DNA of 64,000 nt from Plasmodium coatneyi. Its lineage: Eukaryota; Apicomplexa; Aconoidasida; Haemosporida; Plasmodiidae. The number at the start of each line of letters is the position of its first letter. Positions within the stretch are counted from its first letter, which is position 1. A program made the translations under genes and the position numbers. Of the stretch, positions 11,194 to 22,185 are shown in pieces. The stretch is from NCBI RefSeq assembly GCF_001680005.1, contig NC_033564.1, forward strand, positions 682,001 through 746,000, written 5' to 3'. The notes under the pieces are model-generated. The model searched no databases. It worked only from the letters and a program-made list of their open reading frames with translations, and had not been told where the DNA came from.

Positions 11194-12026
11194 CGCTTCC
11201 TCGTTTGGGTTATCAATGGCCCGCTAGTGGGATTCTTGGCAGCCTGTCGGTATTCTTCCACTAGGGTTCGTAACACGTTCGGTGATGCAGGAACGCCTTC
11301 CAAGGCATGTTTCGTAGCCTTCCTCTCCTTTTATCTCCGCTTAAAAGGGATGGTGACAAACTCCGAATTCTGTGTGCTTGCAACTTTGGGAGGAAGGGGA
11401 ACACCCACCAAGGTAAAGGAGGGGGAGGAATATATATTAACGAGTGAACAAACCTAAAAGTTAAGGGTGGGAAGTTGCAAAATTATTATATTTTATTCAT
11501 TTTTTCTCTCTTTTTTTTCTTTAACGATTGTGTTAACTCTGCACCCCATGCTCTTTTTTGCTTTGCGTCCCCTTGCGTCACTCTGCGCTACGCTATGGTA
11601 TGATATGGCATTTCTTCCTTTTTTTTCTTTATTATTTTTTCTCTCTTCCCTTCTAATGTTAATTTTTTTTTTTTTTCATTCCACTTTTCTTTCCATTCTT
11701 CTTTTCCCTTTTTTCTTTTTTTACTTTTTCCTTTTTTTATTCCTTTTTTTTTCTTTTTTTATTCATTTTTTTTGTTTTTAAATCCTTCTATTCTTTTTAT
11801 TCATATTTTTTTTTTTTTTTTCATTCCTCCGATTTTTTCTTTCCTTTTCTCCTTTCTTTCCTTTTCTCCTTTCTTTTGATTTTTCCGTACGAACAACCTA
11901 GATCAATACAGTTCGCTAAACCACCTCAGCACCAGGCCACATGCATGTTCTTACACCCTGAAAAAATTAAAAACCATGCTACATGGTTGTCTTACAGCCT
12001 GCCACGCTTTGGCTGACACACAATCA
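11194..12026. other. Phosphatase 3' flank, pyrimidine-rich tract
   Basis: Non-coding. From about 11480 to 11880 the plus strand is almost pure T/C (CTTTTTTTC-type simple sequence), which gives an open frame of no coding value. The last 140 bp are of mixed composition and lead into ITS2. Confidence 0.6.
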
Positions 12027-13107
12027 AACCTAAACCCTGAACCCTAAACCCTAAATCCTAAACCCTAAACGCTAAAACCTAAACCCAGAACCGTAATCCC
12101 CGAATACTATATCCTAAACGCAGAACACTAATCCCTAAACAGTGAACCCTAAACCCTGAAACCCTGAAGCATAAAACCGAAATCCGAATTCCTATTACCT
12201 TACACCCTGAATATTAAACTACAAATTCGATTCCTATACCCCTAAACCCTCAACCATAAACCCAAAACCCTGAACCCTAAACCTAAACCCTAAACCTAAA
12301 CCCTAAACTGTGAACCCTAATCCCTAAACCCTTAATCCTAATCCCTAAACCCTGAACCCTAATCCCTAAATCCTAAACTCTAAACACTAAATTCTGATAA
12401 CACAACACTGAACAGTGGACACTGAACAATAAACCCTGAACGCTAAATCCTGAACCTTAAAATCTAAACCTTAAATCTTAAAACCTGAATACTCAACACT
12501 AAACACTTAACATTCAACCCTCAATACTCAGCACTAAACCCTACATTCTAAATACTAAAGCCTTAAAACCTGACCCCTAAACCCTGAACAATAAAGCCTA
12601 AAAACATGACCCTTAATCCCTGAATCCTTAAACCCTGAGCCCCTTAACCCTGAACCCTTAACCCTGAAAACGGAACCAGGAACCCTGAACCCTAAACCCT
12701 GAAACCTGAACCCTGAAACCTAACACCCCAACCTTGAAAAATAAAACCTGAACTACAAATACTAAACGCAGAACCCTAAAATCCTCAACCCTAAACCCTA
12801 AAACCTGAACCCTAAACCCTAAACTCTGAACCCTAAAACCTAAACCCTAAACACTAAACCCCGAACCCAGAACCCTAAACCCCGAACCCAGAACCCTAAA
12901 CCCCGAACCGAGAAACCTAAACCCCGAACCCAGAACCCAGAACCCTAAACCCCGAACCCAGAACCCTAAACCCCGAACCCAGAACCCTAAACCCCGAACC
13001 TTAAGCACTAAACCCTAAACCCCTAACCCAGAACACTAAATCCTGAACCCTGAACCCTGAACCCTGAACCCTAAACCCTGAAACGCTGAAGCCTAGAATC
13101 CTGTAAA
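12027..13107 (-). repeat. Interstitial telomere-like array ITS2, C-rich only
   Basis: Degenerate CCCTAAACCCTGAACCC repeats for 1.08 kb, all in one orientation. From about 12855 to 13005 a roughly 21-bp higher-order unit (CCCTAAACCCCGAACCCAGA) recurs several times. The array lies about 0.9 kb upstream of KIR gene C. There is no divergent KIR gene on its left and correspondingly no G-rich half. Confidence 0.9.
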
Positions 13108-13994
13108 CTTTTTATGTGTGAAGAATATATTTATACTATACTTATCAGAAGAAAAATGGAAGGGGAGGGACACATTAATATGTATAAAATATAATATACA
13201 TTAATAGAAAGAATGAGGAAGGAAGATCTCAAATGGTATGATGTCTTTATACTGTATAACCTAATTGTAATATGCTCATACCTAGGAAAGGAAAAAGAAA
13301 GAAGAGAAGGGTCTATTAATGTTGAACATTCATGAACGAATAAGGGTGTACAAGGAGGAATATTCCTATAGGGGTGAGTATATTTTTTAAGCATAAATAA
13401 ATAATGCACACTCCTATATTATATTCTTCTTCGTTTTTTGCATGAGGGTACACGCTACTTATTACATATACATGGAACTCTGCACATGTAAGGAAGAAGA
13501 AAGCGCTGTATGTGCGAACTATATAACATGTAAGCTGTTACTAATAAGATCCCCTTTTAAATAACAATTGAGCATAGAATAGAAGATGCAGGTAGAAATT
13601 TCTACTAAAAAGGAATTACATTTTTATAAGCACAATGGTGGGGGAGCATAAATAGTGGTATAGTGATATGAATGATTATATAAAATTCACAATAATATAA
13701 TAAATACATAAAGGAATGCACGAAGAATTGAATTCTTTCCTTCCTCTTCATTCTTTTAATCCAATATGCTCACTCTTATTTCTAGCTTAATCGTGTACAC
13801 ATGGTGGTTTAATATATATGTGTAGTAGGTTATTTTTTTTTGGAAAGTGAAGAATATGTATTGTTGAGGAAAATAGGAATTTGATAGGTGGATATAATCA
13901 TAAAGGAAGGCACAAAGTTCTTGCACCTTTCCCCTTTTTGGAATATATAATCATTTTTTAAAATAAATTATATAAAAGAGGGTGTACATATAAA
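13108..13994 (+). promoter_or_regulatory. 5' flank of gene C
   Basis: AT-rich non-coding DNA between ITS2 and the proposed exon 1 of gene C. It presumably carries the promoter. No recognisable exon. Confidence 0.5.
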
Positions 13995-16464
13995 ATGGGG
14001 GGAGATGAAAAAATAGGGAAGGTTATTTCTTCTTCTTAATATGCATAAATGAGTGTGTATATAGTATTTTACGTTTAGCATAATGGGAATATGCTGGATA
14101 TGTATATGTCATTAATTACACTTATAGGGTAAACTCCTGGCGTATTTATCTTCAATAGCAAGGTATGGGTGGTTAGATGAAAGTGATATGAATGATTGTG
14201 ATTCTTATAATGAATACCCTCGAGACACTGTAAAAGGAAAAGTGGAGAGTGTGTTAGGGACTTACAACATTGATAAAGAACTTGCAGAAAAAATTGTGAC
14301 TACCTGGTGCTTTATACACAGAAGAGAAGATGTAAAGGACTCTACTGATCAATGGTGTCATTATTTATATTATTGGTTAGGGGATAAATTATCTAAAGGA
14401 TTAAAGGAACCCGATTCATTTGGAGCGGTTGTGAATAAAATTTACTCCGAATTGCAATTTCAGGGGACAGATAGTAAATGCAACAATGTGTACCCTGGTA
14501 TTATCAAAGAACTTTTCGAACGAATGAAAAAAGCATTCGACTACTCTAGGGATTATAGTATTATGAAGCTTTATATAAAGACTGATGATTATCCTTGCGA
14601 CCCGGGCTGCTACTATTACTTGGAGGACATTGTTGCAAACTATAGGAAAGTGAAAGAAGAATGTCAAAATGGGACTGCCGGTATCGATTGCTCTGACAAA
14701 TTTACCGAAATGTTTAAAGATTACAGTCATGATGATCTGTCAAAATTAACATGTAATAAAGTTGAGGACGACCCCCGTGAGGAAACTATAAATTCTCTTC
14801 TGGGGAAGGCACCTTTAGGGGGAGGGGGGGAACTTCCCTCAGGTTATAGGGACGGTCACGAACAGAGTGATCAGCTTCTAAGAGGAGACACTCAGGATCT
14901 TGCTCTCAGCGACACTGAGGTAAGTCTATCCAAATGGAAGGAGGAAAGAAGGAAAAGAGAAAAAAAACACCTCCTTCCCACCTAAAGGGGGAAAGAAGAA
15001 TAAACACTTCACACTGAAGAAACAACATCCTCCTCCTCCCCATTAAAAAGGGGGGAGGCAGGCACTAAATTAAAATGTGAATTCGCACACATGCATAACA
15101 TTTTATCCATATCATACAGTACAAAAATATTTGTAGGGGAAGACACACATACCCCTATTGTATATAGGAACACATACCTATTGTACATGAAAACATACAT
15201 ATTTTTTTTACGAATTACATTTCTGTAGGATAAGGACGATCCTCTAAGTTGGTTACCTTCAAAAAAAGCATATAAGGAGGTCGAAAAATACAAGAGTGTT
15301 AAGGCCTCTTGTGATAGTGCTCATAGTTCCATTGAAAAAATAAAGGAAGCATTAGAGGGACGTGGTGGTATGAGTAATGAGGAAGCTGCAGAGTCTGCAA
15401 GTTGCGCGTGTTACGCATATAAAAGAAAAGAAAGCGATCCGAAGGATGACTCACCTTGTTATTTCTTCTATTTTTGGTTAGGGGATATGTTATCTAGCAT
15501 TGGCGACATTGATGGTACAAAATTTAAGGGTATTATGGATACAGTCCTTGAAGAATTGGAAAAATTGCCTAATGGGTATGCGTGCAAAATTGTTCGCAGC
15601 CCCTTTGGTAAAGACCTTTTCAGCGATGAGAAAAAAGTATATGATTGTTACCGTGACTATGATGAAATAAAAACGAAGTTAGAGAGTGAAGATTATACCT
15701 GTACGGAAGAATTGGACGAATACCTGGTACAAGCTATAACAGCATATAGCATTATAAATGGACTATGTAGTAGCAGTGCGGCTGATGGGGGTGCATATTG
15801 TAATAAGATCAGCAATGAATATAATAAACATAGTCCTGAGCAACTTTCAATTTCAGGGTGCCAATTAGCGCAGGAACAGAAACTTGGACTAAAAGGAAAA
15901 ATTTTGAAAGTAATTTATGACGCTAAAACGGAAGAAGGCCCAGTATCTACAGGAGCCCCCACCGCAGGCACCATTGTCTCTTCTGTATTCGCCACATTAG
16001 GATTACCAACACTTGCTTTCCTCTCATATAAGGTACAATTATAGTTATAGTTATAATTATAATGGAAAAATTATAATTGGGAAGTGCATACACATTATAT
16101 CATCTATTAATACTTTTTTTTTTTTACTTATTTTTTAGTTAGAACACAAAAGTAGAGTTAACTCTTCCAGATATGTTTCATACTCTCATTTTTGTCCTTC
16201 GTCCCTCCTTTGTAGTATGATCTTCTACCTTCTTGGATAAATAGCTTCCTTGGAAGGAACAGTAGAAATAGAACAAAAAGAACGGCAGTTGAAAACGACT
16301 TTGAAACATTCACAGGAGACTTTTCTACGGAATATGCAACTACAGTGGGTTCGTCATCAAAATTAACATCAGCAGAAAGTTCTACAGATGTTTCTACCAT
16401 ATATGATGGTAGGCAACCATCTGGAAAGACACAGGGCAAAAATATAAGTTATGGACGTATTTGA
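13995..16464 (+). CDS. KIR-like variant antigen, two pir domains (gene C)
   Basis: Exons: 13995-14021 (MGGDEKIGK, tentative), 14128-14919, 15229-16032 and 16216-16464, all phase 0. Exon 2 holds a pir domain (HYLYYWLGDKLS, FDYSRDYSIMK) and a Gly-rich linker, ending at a consensus GTAAGT donor. Exon 3 starts DKDDPLSWLPSKKAYKEVE, carries a second pir domain (FFYFWLGDML) and a C-terminal membrane segment (TIVSSVFATLGLPTLAFLSYK). The tail exon begins YDLLPSWINSFLGRN and ends NISYGRI with TGA at 16462-16464. It is expected at the infected-cell surface. Organisation matches gene B, so B and C form a plus-strand two-domain class; the linkers differ and no CD99-like stretch was seen here. Confidence 0.85.
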
Positions 16465-17254
16465 TGCAACATTGGAATGTTCCCTTAAATGTGATGTTCC
16501 CTCTCCCCCTCTTCGGAAGGGTGATATAAATAACACTACGCACACAGCTAATATAATACAAGGTTACAATGGCATCTTACTTCCTTTCGTTCCTTTCTTT
16601 TCTTTTTTTCCTTCTTTCTTTAGTTCTTTTTTTTTTGGGGGACTATTTTTTTCGCAATTTTTTCTGTGTGAAAAATTTTATGTTAGGGCATTTTTTTCTT
16701 GGCTATTTTTTTGGACAATTTTTTTTGGCAATTTTTTCTGTGTGACAAAATTTATATATTAGGGCATTTTTTCTTCAAGAATTTTGTTCAGGTAATGTTA
16801 TACTTAAATTCGAATAAAGGAAAAGGGAAAGAACACAGCTTCCCCCTCTGTTTTATGTAAACATCTTTATTCCCGTTTTGTGTGAACTGCACATCTAAAA
16901 GATGTGTAACATAAGGAGGGAGCGAACCTCCGCGAACCCGTGCAAATTCTCGCAAATTTTCGCACAATTTGAAACACACTTTTCAAATGGTCCATAATTG
17001 GAATTAGGAAAGAGAAAAAACAAATTATTAAGATGAAAAAAATTTATTAAGATTAAAAAACTATAACAAAAAAAATTTTTTAATGAACATAAATTTTGGT
17101 TCTTCAATAGAAAAAATTTACAAAACAAGTCAAAATAAAGTGGGGAAGAAAATTTTTTTTTTTTTTTCCTGAACTTATATTAATTACACAATGAACATGT
17201 AAACAATATAATTACAAAACGAAAAAAAAAAAAAAAAAAGCATTTACTACTCCC
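16465..17254. other. 3' flank of gene C with dispersed TTAGGGCATTTTTT repeats
   Basis: No gene. A weak copy of the KIR 3' element lies at about 16520-16560. Two similar copies of a T-rich unit containing TTAGGGCATTTTTT end at about 16698 and 16772. A related unit lies in reverse orientation at 28451-28530 downstream of gene G. The rest is A/T-rich with poly-A tracts near 17222-17240. Confidence 0.6.
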
Positions 17255-17407
17255 TAAAACCCGGAACCCTGAACATTGAACTTGTTCCTCAGAAATATCT
17301 TCCGCAGGAACAAGGTCTTACTCCTTAAACCCTATCCCCCTAAGCTCTAAACCTGAACTTGGACCCTGTTCCTTAGGAACAAAGTCTTCCTCCCTAAACC
17401 CTGAATT
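17255..17407. repeat. Decayed SICAvar 3'-end copies mixed with telomere-like motifs
   Basis: Segments at about 17278-17318 and 17355-17392 resemble the last coding part of the adjacent SICAvar exon (TTGTTCCT, CTTAGGAACA, AGGAACAAGGTCTT). They alternate with CCCTAAACCC/CCCTGAA motifs. They look like small tandem duplications of the gene's terminal sequence. Confidence 0.6.
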
Positions 17408-17785
17408 TTAACTTGGAACCTGCTCCTTAGGAACATCTTCCGTAGGAGCACTTTCTTCTTTCATGAATTTTGATCCCATAAATTCTTGAACTAATATTTC
17501 AAAAAAGTCTTCCTTCGTCGAATTCAGATCCCCTTTTTGACATTCGTCTAAGACTTCTAAATGAATATCAATAATCATGCGGCGACCAACACGGCGACGA
17601 GCAGCAGTTTTTTTTGACGTCTTCGTTCCCGTTGAAACAGATCTTGGTTTTCGTTCCTTTACTAAGGTATATTCATGTGTACCATCCTGCTGTCCCACAT
17701 GATCAGGGAGTTGTTCTTCTAAAGGAGGAGAGGTTAAATGTTCCTTTCTTCTATGACGTCGTCGTTTTTTACCTAGTCCAAAATA
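17408..17785 (-). pseudogene. Orphan SICAvar terminal (cytoplasmic) exon
   Basis: A single exon of 126 codons including the stop, preceded by a good acceptor (pyrimidine tract then CAG at 17788-17786). It begins YFGLGKKRRRHRRKEH and contains HEYTLVKERKPRS, IDIHLEVLDECQKGD and TKEDFFEILVQEFMGS, which I recognise as the conserved cytoplasmic end of SICAvar proteins, the large schizont-infected-cell agglutination antigens of P. knowlesi. A complete gene would have a membrane exon and many Cys-rich exons upstream, at higher coordinates. Instead only about 90 bp of intron-like sequence remain before purine-rich repeats and a KIR fragment of opposite polarity. No frameshift is seen in the exon, so truncation is recent or the piece is kept by conversion. 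Confidence 0.85.
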
Positions 17786-17879
17786 CTGAAAAAAAAAGAA
17801 GGAGAATATGTTTTTTCAAAAAGTGTAGAATTTTGTTCTTAGAACAAGAATTACTACTTTTGACCTAAGTGCCAAACGT

Positions 17880-18420
17880 AAACATCTAAGGTTAAAGGGA
17901 AGAAAGAAAGAAAAGGAAGGAAAGGGAAATCTAAGGAACGAAGAAGGGGTCTAAGGAGGAGGAATGAAGGAAGGGGGACCTAAGGACGATGAAGGAAGAA
18001 GGTCTAAGGAAGGAAGGAAAGAAACAGACGATCTAATGAAGGAAAGAAAAGGGATTAAGGAGGAAGGAAGGGTCTAAGGAAGCAAGGTTGTTAGGTGATT
18101 GGGTGGTAGGTGGGTTGTTAGGTGGTTGGGTGGTAGGTGGGTTGTTAGGTGGTTGGGTGGTAGGTGGGTTGTTAGGTGGTTGGGTGGTAGGTGGGTTGTT
18201 AGGTGGTTGGGTGGTAGGTGGGTTGTTAGGTGGTTGGGTGGTAGGTGGGTTGTTAGGTGGTTGGGTGGTAGGTGGGTTGTTAGGTGGTTGGGTGGTAGGT
18301 GGGTTGTTAGGGTAGTTGGCGGAAGGAAGGTTGTTAGGTGGGTGATAGGATGGAAGGAAGGTTGTTTGGGGTGGTAGGTGGAAGGAAGGAGGTGAGGGAA
18401 TGAGGAGTGTGTTCCCCCTT
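17880..18420 (+). repeat. G/purine-rich intron repeats with 27-bp x 8 minisatellite
   Basis: At 17880-18090 there are degenerate GGAAGG/GTCTAAGG repeats. At about 18090-18315 there are eight nearly exact copies of a 27-bp unit containing GGTTGGGTGGTAGGTGGG. Degenerate copies continue to about 18400. Comparison with genes A and G shows this is KIR intron sequence preceding the membrane exon. The runs of GG and GGG could form G-quadruplexes on the sense strand. The unit length is a multiple of three and lacks stops, which explains the long but meaningless open frames. Confidence 0.9.
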
Positions 18421-18511
18421 TGGGGGGAAGTACACTCGAAGGGTGTATAAAAAAAAAAAAAAAAAAAAATATTATATTGAAATTATCTTTCGTATTTTTT
18501 TTTCTTTTTAG

Positions 18512-19051
18512 GTGGAAATGACGATCCAACACCACCACCCAAACTCAAACCAAATCCCAATCCAAACCAAGCTGGTAGTAGTGGTTCTTTTGCCGATGCT
18601 GATAATGGTAGTGCTAGCCCTATCCCCGCTGCTGTGCCCGCCATATCTGGTACAATTGCCACCACAATAGGATTACCTGTTATTGGTTATGCTTTATATA
18701 AAGTAATAGACATTATAATATGAATTATATATATATATATATATATATAATTCATATTTCCACCCCTGACACTTTTCTTTCCTTTCGTAGTATAATCTCC
18801 TACCTTCTTGGTTCCACAACAAAATTGGGAATAGCAGTATCGGTGGAAGGAACAGAGAAAGAAGATCCACCATCAAATATGATTTCGACACACTCACAGA
18901 AGAGACCTCTTCATTATATACAACAGATACTTCTACAACAGTAGGTTCTATGGAAGAGGAATCTACTATATACAATAGGAGACCATTACCCAGAGGAACA
19001 GGGAATAATAATGCACGACAGAAGAGGAATGTAGCTTATCATCGTATGTAA
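18512..19051 (+). pseudogene. 5'-truncated KIR fragment: CD99-like/membrane exon plus tail exon (E)
   Basis: Two exons: 18512-18702 (acceptor TTTTTAG, donor GTAATA, entry phase 1) and 18791-19051 (tail, TAA). The first opens GNDDPTPPPKLKPNPNPN, continues SSGSFADAD and then a membrane segment (ISGTIATTIGLPVIGYALYK). The opening (18517-18603) strongly resembles the Pro-rich part of host CD99. The tail begins YNLLPSWFHNKIGN and ends VAYHRM. No pir-domain exon exists upstream: the intron repeats run back to about 17880, where they abut the orphan SICAvar exon. As it stands the locus cannot make a normal KIR protein, but both exons are open and could serve as donor sequence for recombination. Entry phase matches the corresponding exon of gene G. 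Confidence 0.85.
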
Positions 19052-19667
19052 CATATGCCCTTCATTTCTTACTAATAACACGTAATGCCTTCCTCTCCTC
19101 AAAATTATAAATGACCACGCACAGTTTATATACAGTGCAAAGGGCGGAATGCCACTTCTTTCCTCCATGCCTTTTTCCTTCTTTTTTTTTTCACCCCTTT
19201 TTTTTCTTCCCCAATTTGGTCTTTCTCTTTTTATTTATTCTCAAATCAATTTTGAGGCCTCGCAAAAACGCCTTACCCATCGTTCAAAAACAAAGGAAAA
19301 AAAAAAAGAGAAAAGATAAAGAAGAAAAAGAATTAAAAGAAAGAAAAAAAAAAAAATATCAGTAGTAAAGAAGAAGGAAAGAAAAGGATATAAAAAGAAA
19401 ATAAAAAAAAAAAAAAAGAAAGAAACTGTGTGTACAATTACACAAATGTTTTACCATGTCACACATGTGTGTGTATGTATACGAACAAGAATCAATATTA
19501 TGAAAACAAAAACTGGCACAACAGAAAAAAAAAAAAAAAAAAAGGAAAAGAGGGAAGGAATGTCATTTTGTTTCTTTCCACACTGTATGAACTTCACGGT
19601 TATTTATATCCTTCATGGGTGTATTGGGAAAAGGACGCTTTCACCAGGTGTTACATATAGGATGATG
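19052..19667. other. Intergenic between convergent KIR units E and F
   Basis: Contains two copies of the KIR 3' element facing each other: 19105-19150 (plus, after E) and about 19575-19612 (minus, after F). Between them are long poly-A tracts (about 19340-19420 and 19526-19543). No gene seen. Confidence 0.65.
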
Positions 19668-22185
19668 TTACATACGTCCATAACTTATATTATTTCTATT
19701 CTGTTGCGGTCTCCTATTATTTGTTCCTGTTCTTCTAGGCAGTCTATTATATATAGTAGATACATCTGTGGAATCATCAATTGTTGAAGCTGCCCTTGAG
19801 GCTACTGATGAATAATCAGCAGAATACTCCGTAGAACTGTCCGTTAGTGTATCAAAGTTAGATCTTTCCGATCTTCTGCTTCTTCTTCCTCGTCCTCCAA
19901 ATTTATTAAGAAACCAGTGAGGTAGAAGATTGTACTAAAAAAAAGAAGGAACGAAGGAAGGTTGTTAGGTGGTAGGTGGATTGTTAGGTGATAGAGTGGT
20001 ATGTGAGAATGTGAACATGCATTATGTACATATATATGTGTAAACAATGGACAGCCAACTCTATCTCTGTATTGTTGACAAGAATATGGTAGGTTCACGG
20101 TGCTATGTGCATATATATTAATTCTATATAAGTAGTTGTATACCTTATATAACAAAAAAGTGGCAATTGCTGGAAGTCCCACTATTCCTAGTATGGAAGA
20201 AATGGCGGCGGCAGTTGTACTTATTCCGTGAGAACATGATAATTGTGCTAACTCTCTACTGCATTGTTTCTCATATTTCTCCTTAAATTTCTCACAATAT
20301 GTACTATCAGCTGGAGAAGGGGAAGTTCCACTACACTCCGTTTTCACTTTATCATAAGTTTTAAAGATGTCATCCATGTATTGTTTAAGTTTCTCAGTAC
20401 AGAGGGATCCATTCTGCTGCAGTCGGTGCTTTATAGTTGTGTAGTCCTGAGAGTGATTATACAATTTTTTCATTTGTTCAAACTGTTCTTTCTTAACACT
20501 ACTATAAATAAGGTTGCACTCATCCGTACCATCCTGCTTCCTTAATTTATCGTACACTTCTTTCATGACGTTTTGGAAAGAACTGTCGTTCTTCAATTCC
20601 TCAGGTAATATGTCCCCTAGGCAAAAATAGAAGTATTCACAACGTTGATCATAGGATGGACTCCTATCACTGTTCATTCCTTGGTTCACATAATACCAGG
20701 CATGGACAATCTTATCTATGGAAGCACTCATTTCCTGGTACTGCGTCAATATACCCTTCAGTTTATTCTCTATTGGACTCACGACAGTGCTACTTTTAGG
20801 TACCGAATGTTGGAAGTTAAGTGTTTCGTACATTCTTTTTGAGGGTAAACCACTCAAATATGGGTCCCATTCCTATAAATATGTAATTCAGTGGAATATA
20901 TACATATATTACCACAAAAGAACTCTTCCTATTTTTCAATTTCCCCTAATTAGAACCCTTTCCTTCCTTCCCTCCTTAGACAATCCTTCCTTTCCTCATT
21001 GTATGCACATTAAAATGTTATATGAACACAATATATGTATGTGTGTGTGTGTGTACATTCACTCTAAATAAAGAGGAATAAATTTATACTACTGTTGTTG
21101 TGGTTGTTCTACTGACCTGGGTAATGGCTGGAGCATGTTTCGAAGCATCCGATTTGTGACCTCTTGCACTGACCTGTGCTTGTGCTCTGCGTCTAGCCTT
21201 TTCCTCAGCGAGCTCCTGCATATATTGTGTTGTATATTTTAGTTCTAAATTAACACCCCTATAAACTTTAACATCCTCTGAAGTCGCTTGACCCTCCGTA
21301 GGTTCCACTCTTTCCCTTCTTGACTCAACTTTGATGACCTCCTCCGACGTATTATTCAAAATTAACGGTCCCTCATTATTTTTGTCTTCATACTCCTTTT
21401 TGAAGTTACTACAATATGCATCCTTCTTGTTCTTACAATCAGCGCTTACATTTTTAAATGCTTTTTCCGCTTGCTGTAAATATTGGTAATACCCTTCATC
21501 GCAGGAGTTCTTAAAGTCTTTCAATTTTTGCTTTATAGTTGGATAATCAAAGGAAAAGTCGAATATGTTTTTCCAATGATTGAACAATTCCTTGGTGATA
21601 TTAATATTGTCTGTATACATATTTTTGCAATTGTCCTTGACGTCAAATTGTTCCAATGCTTCATATATACATTTCATATTACTTAAAAATTTGGTACTAC
21701 TATTATCCACTTTATTCCACACTTCAGTCCCTAGCCAGAAATAGAGGAAATCGCAAAGGGATTTATTAAACCGTTCCTCCAAGTCATCCGTATCGCTCGT
21801 CCCATATGCATACACCACGTAGGTATCATCCTCTGCGTCTCTCTTCTCTGTGGATACATGACACAATGCGCCTGCAACTTTGTCAACTTCATCTTTAACT
21901 TCAGTGCACAATTGTAACTTAGACTTCGCCCTCACAAGTTCTTCATTCCGTTCACTGTAGGAGCAACTGTTTGACCAGCCGTCGACCCTATCATAGAACT
22001 TTATTTTTGAAGTTAAGTTCCCTAAGTTAGCTCCCTACAAGTATGGAGAACAAATTATATATACTCATTTTTGCACTTCCATTTATATGATATCTCGTAT
22101 AGAATAATATGCGACCCATATTTATGTGTACACCTTAAATAAGGAATGTAACCGGCAAGAACGTTTCTGGTTTCTCTTCCGTCAT
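19668..22185 (-). CDS. KIR-like variant antigen, two pir domains (gene F)
   Basis: Complete gene with four exons on the minus strand: 22185-22153 (MTEEKPETFLP), 22034-21117, 20872-20144 and 19934-19668, all phase 0 with GT-AG sites. Exon 2 starts GANLGNLTSKIKFYDR and holds a pir domain (FLYFWLGTEVWNK) followed by a charged linker with VKVYRGVNLELKY, shared in outline with gene A. Exon 3 starts EWDPYLSGLPSKRMYE, holds a second pir domain (YFYFCLGDILPEE, with Cys for the usual Trp) and a membrane segment (SILGIVGLPAIATFLLYK). The tail starts YNLLPHWFLNKFGGRGR and ends NISYGRM. The open frame continues past the donor at 20143 through intron 3, so a single-ORF call would give a false C-terminus. 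It is a paralogue of gene A, with a conserved 5' flank as well. Confidence 0.88.

Noticed and set aside
11467..11781. Open frame with repeated Phe/Leu/Ser
   Set aside because: Translation of a T/C simple-sequence tract with no family feature.
18090..18315. CRISPR-like regular array
   Set aside because: Direct tandem repeats without unique spacers, in a eukaryotic intron.
18074..18538. Long open frame on the minus strand rich in HLPPNHLTT
   Set aside because: Produced by the 27-bp minisatellite, whose length is a multiple of three and which lacks stops. It lies in a KIR intron and has parallel open frames on the other strand.
19844..20143. C-terminal extension of the KIR gene F frame past LYK
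   Set aside because: Read-through of intron 3. A donor at 20143 and acceptor at 19935 give the standard KIR tail in frame.
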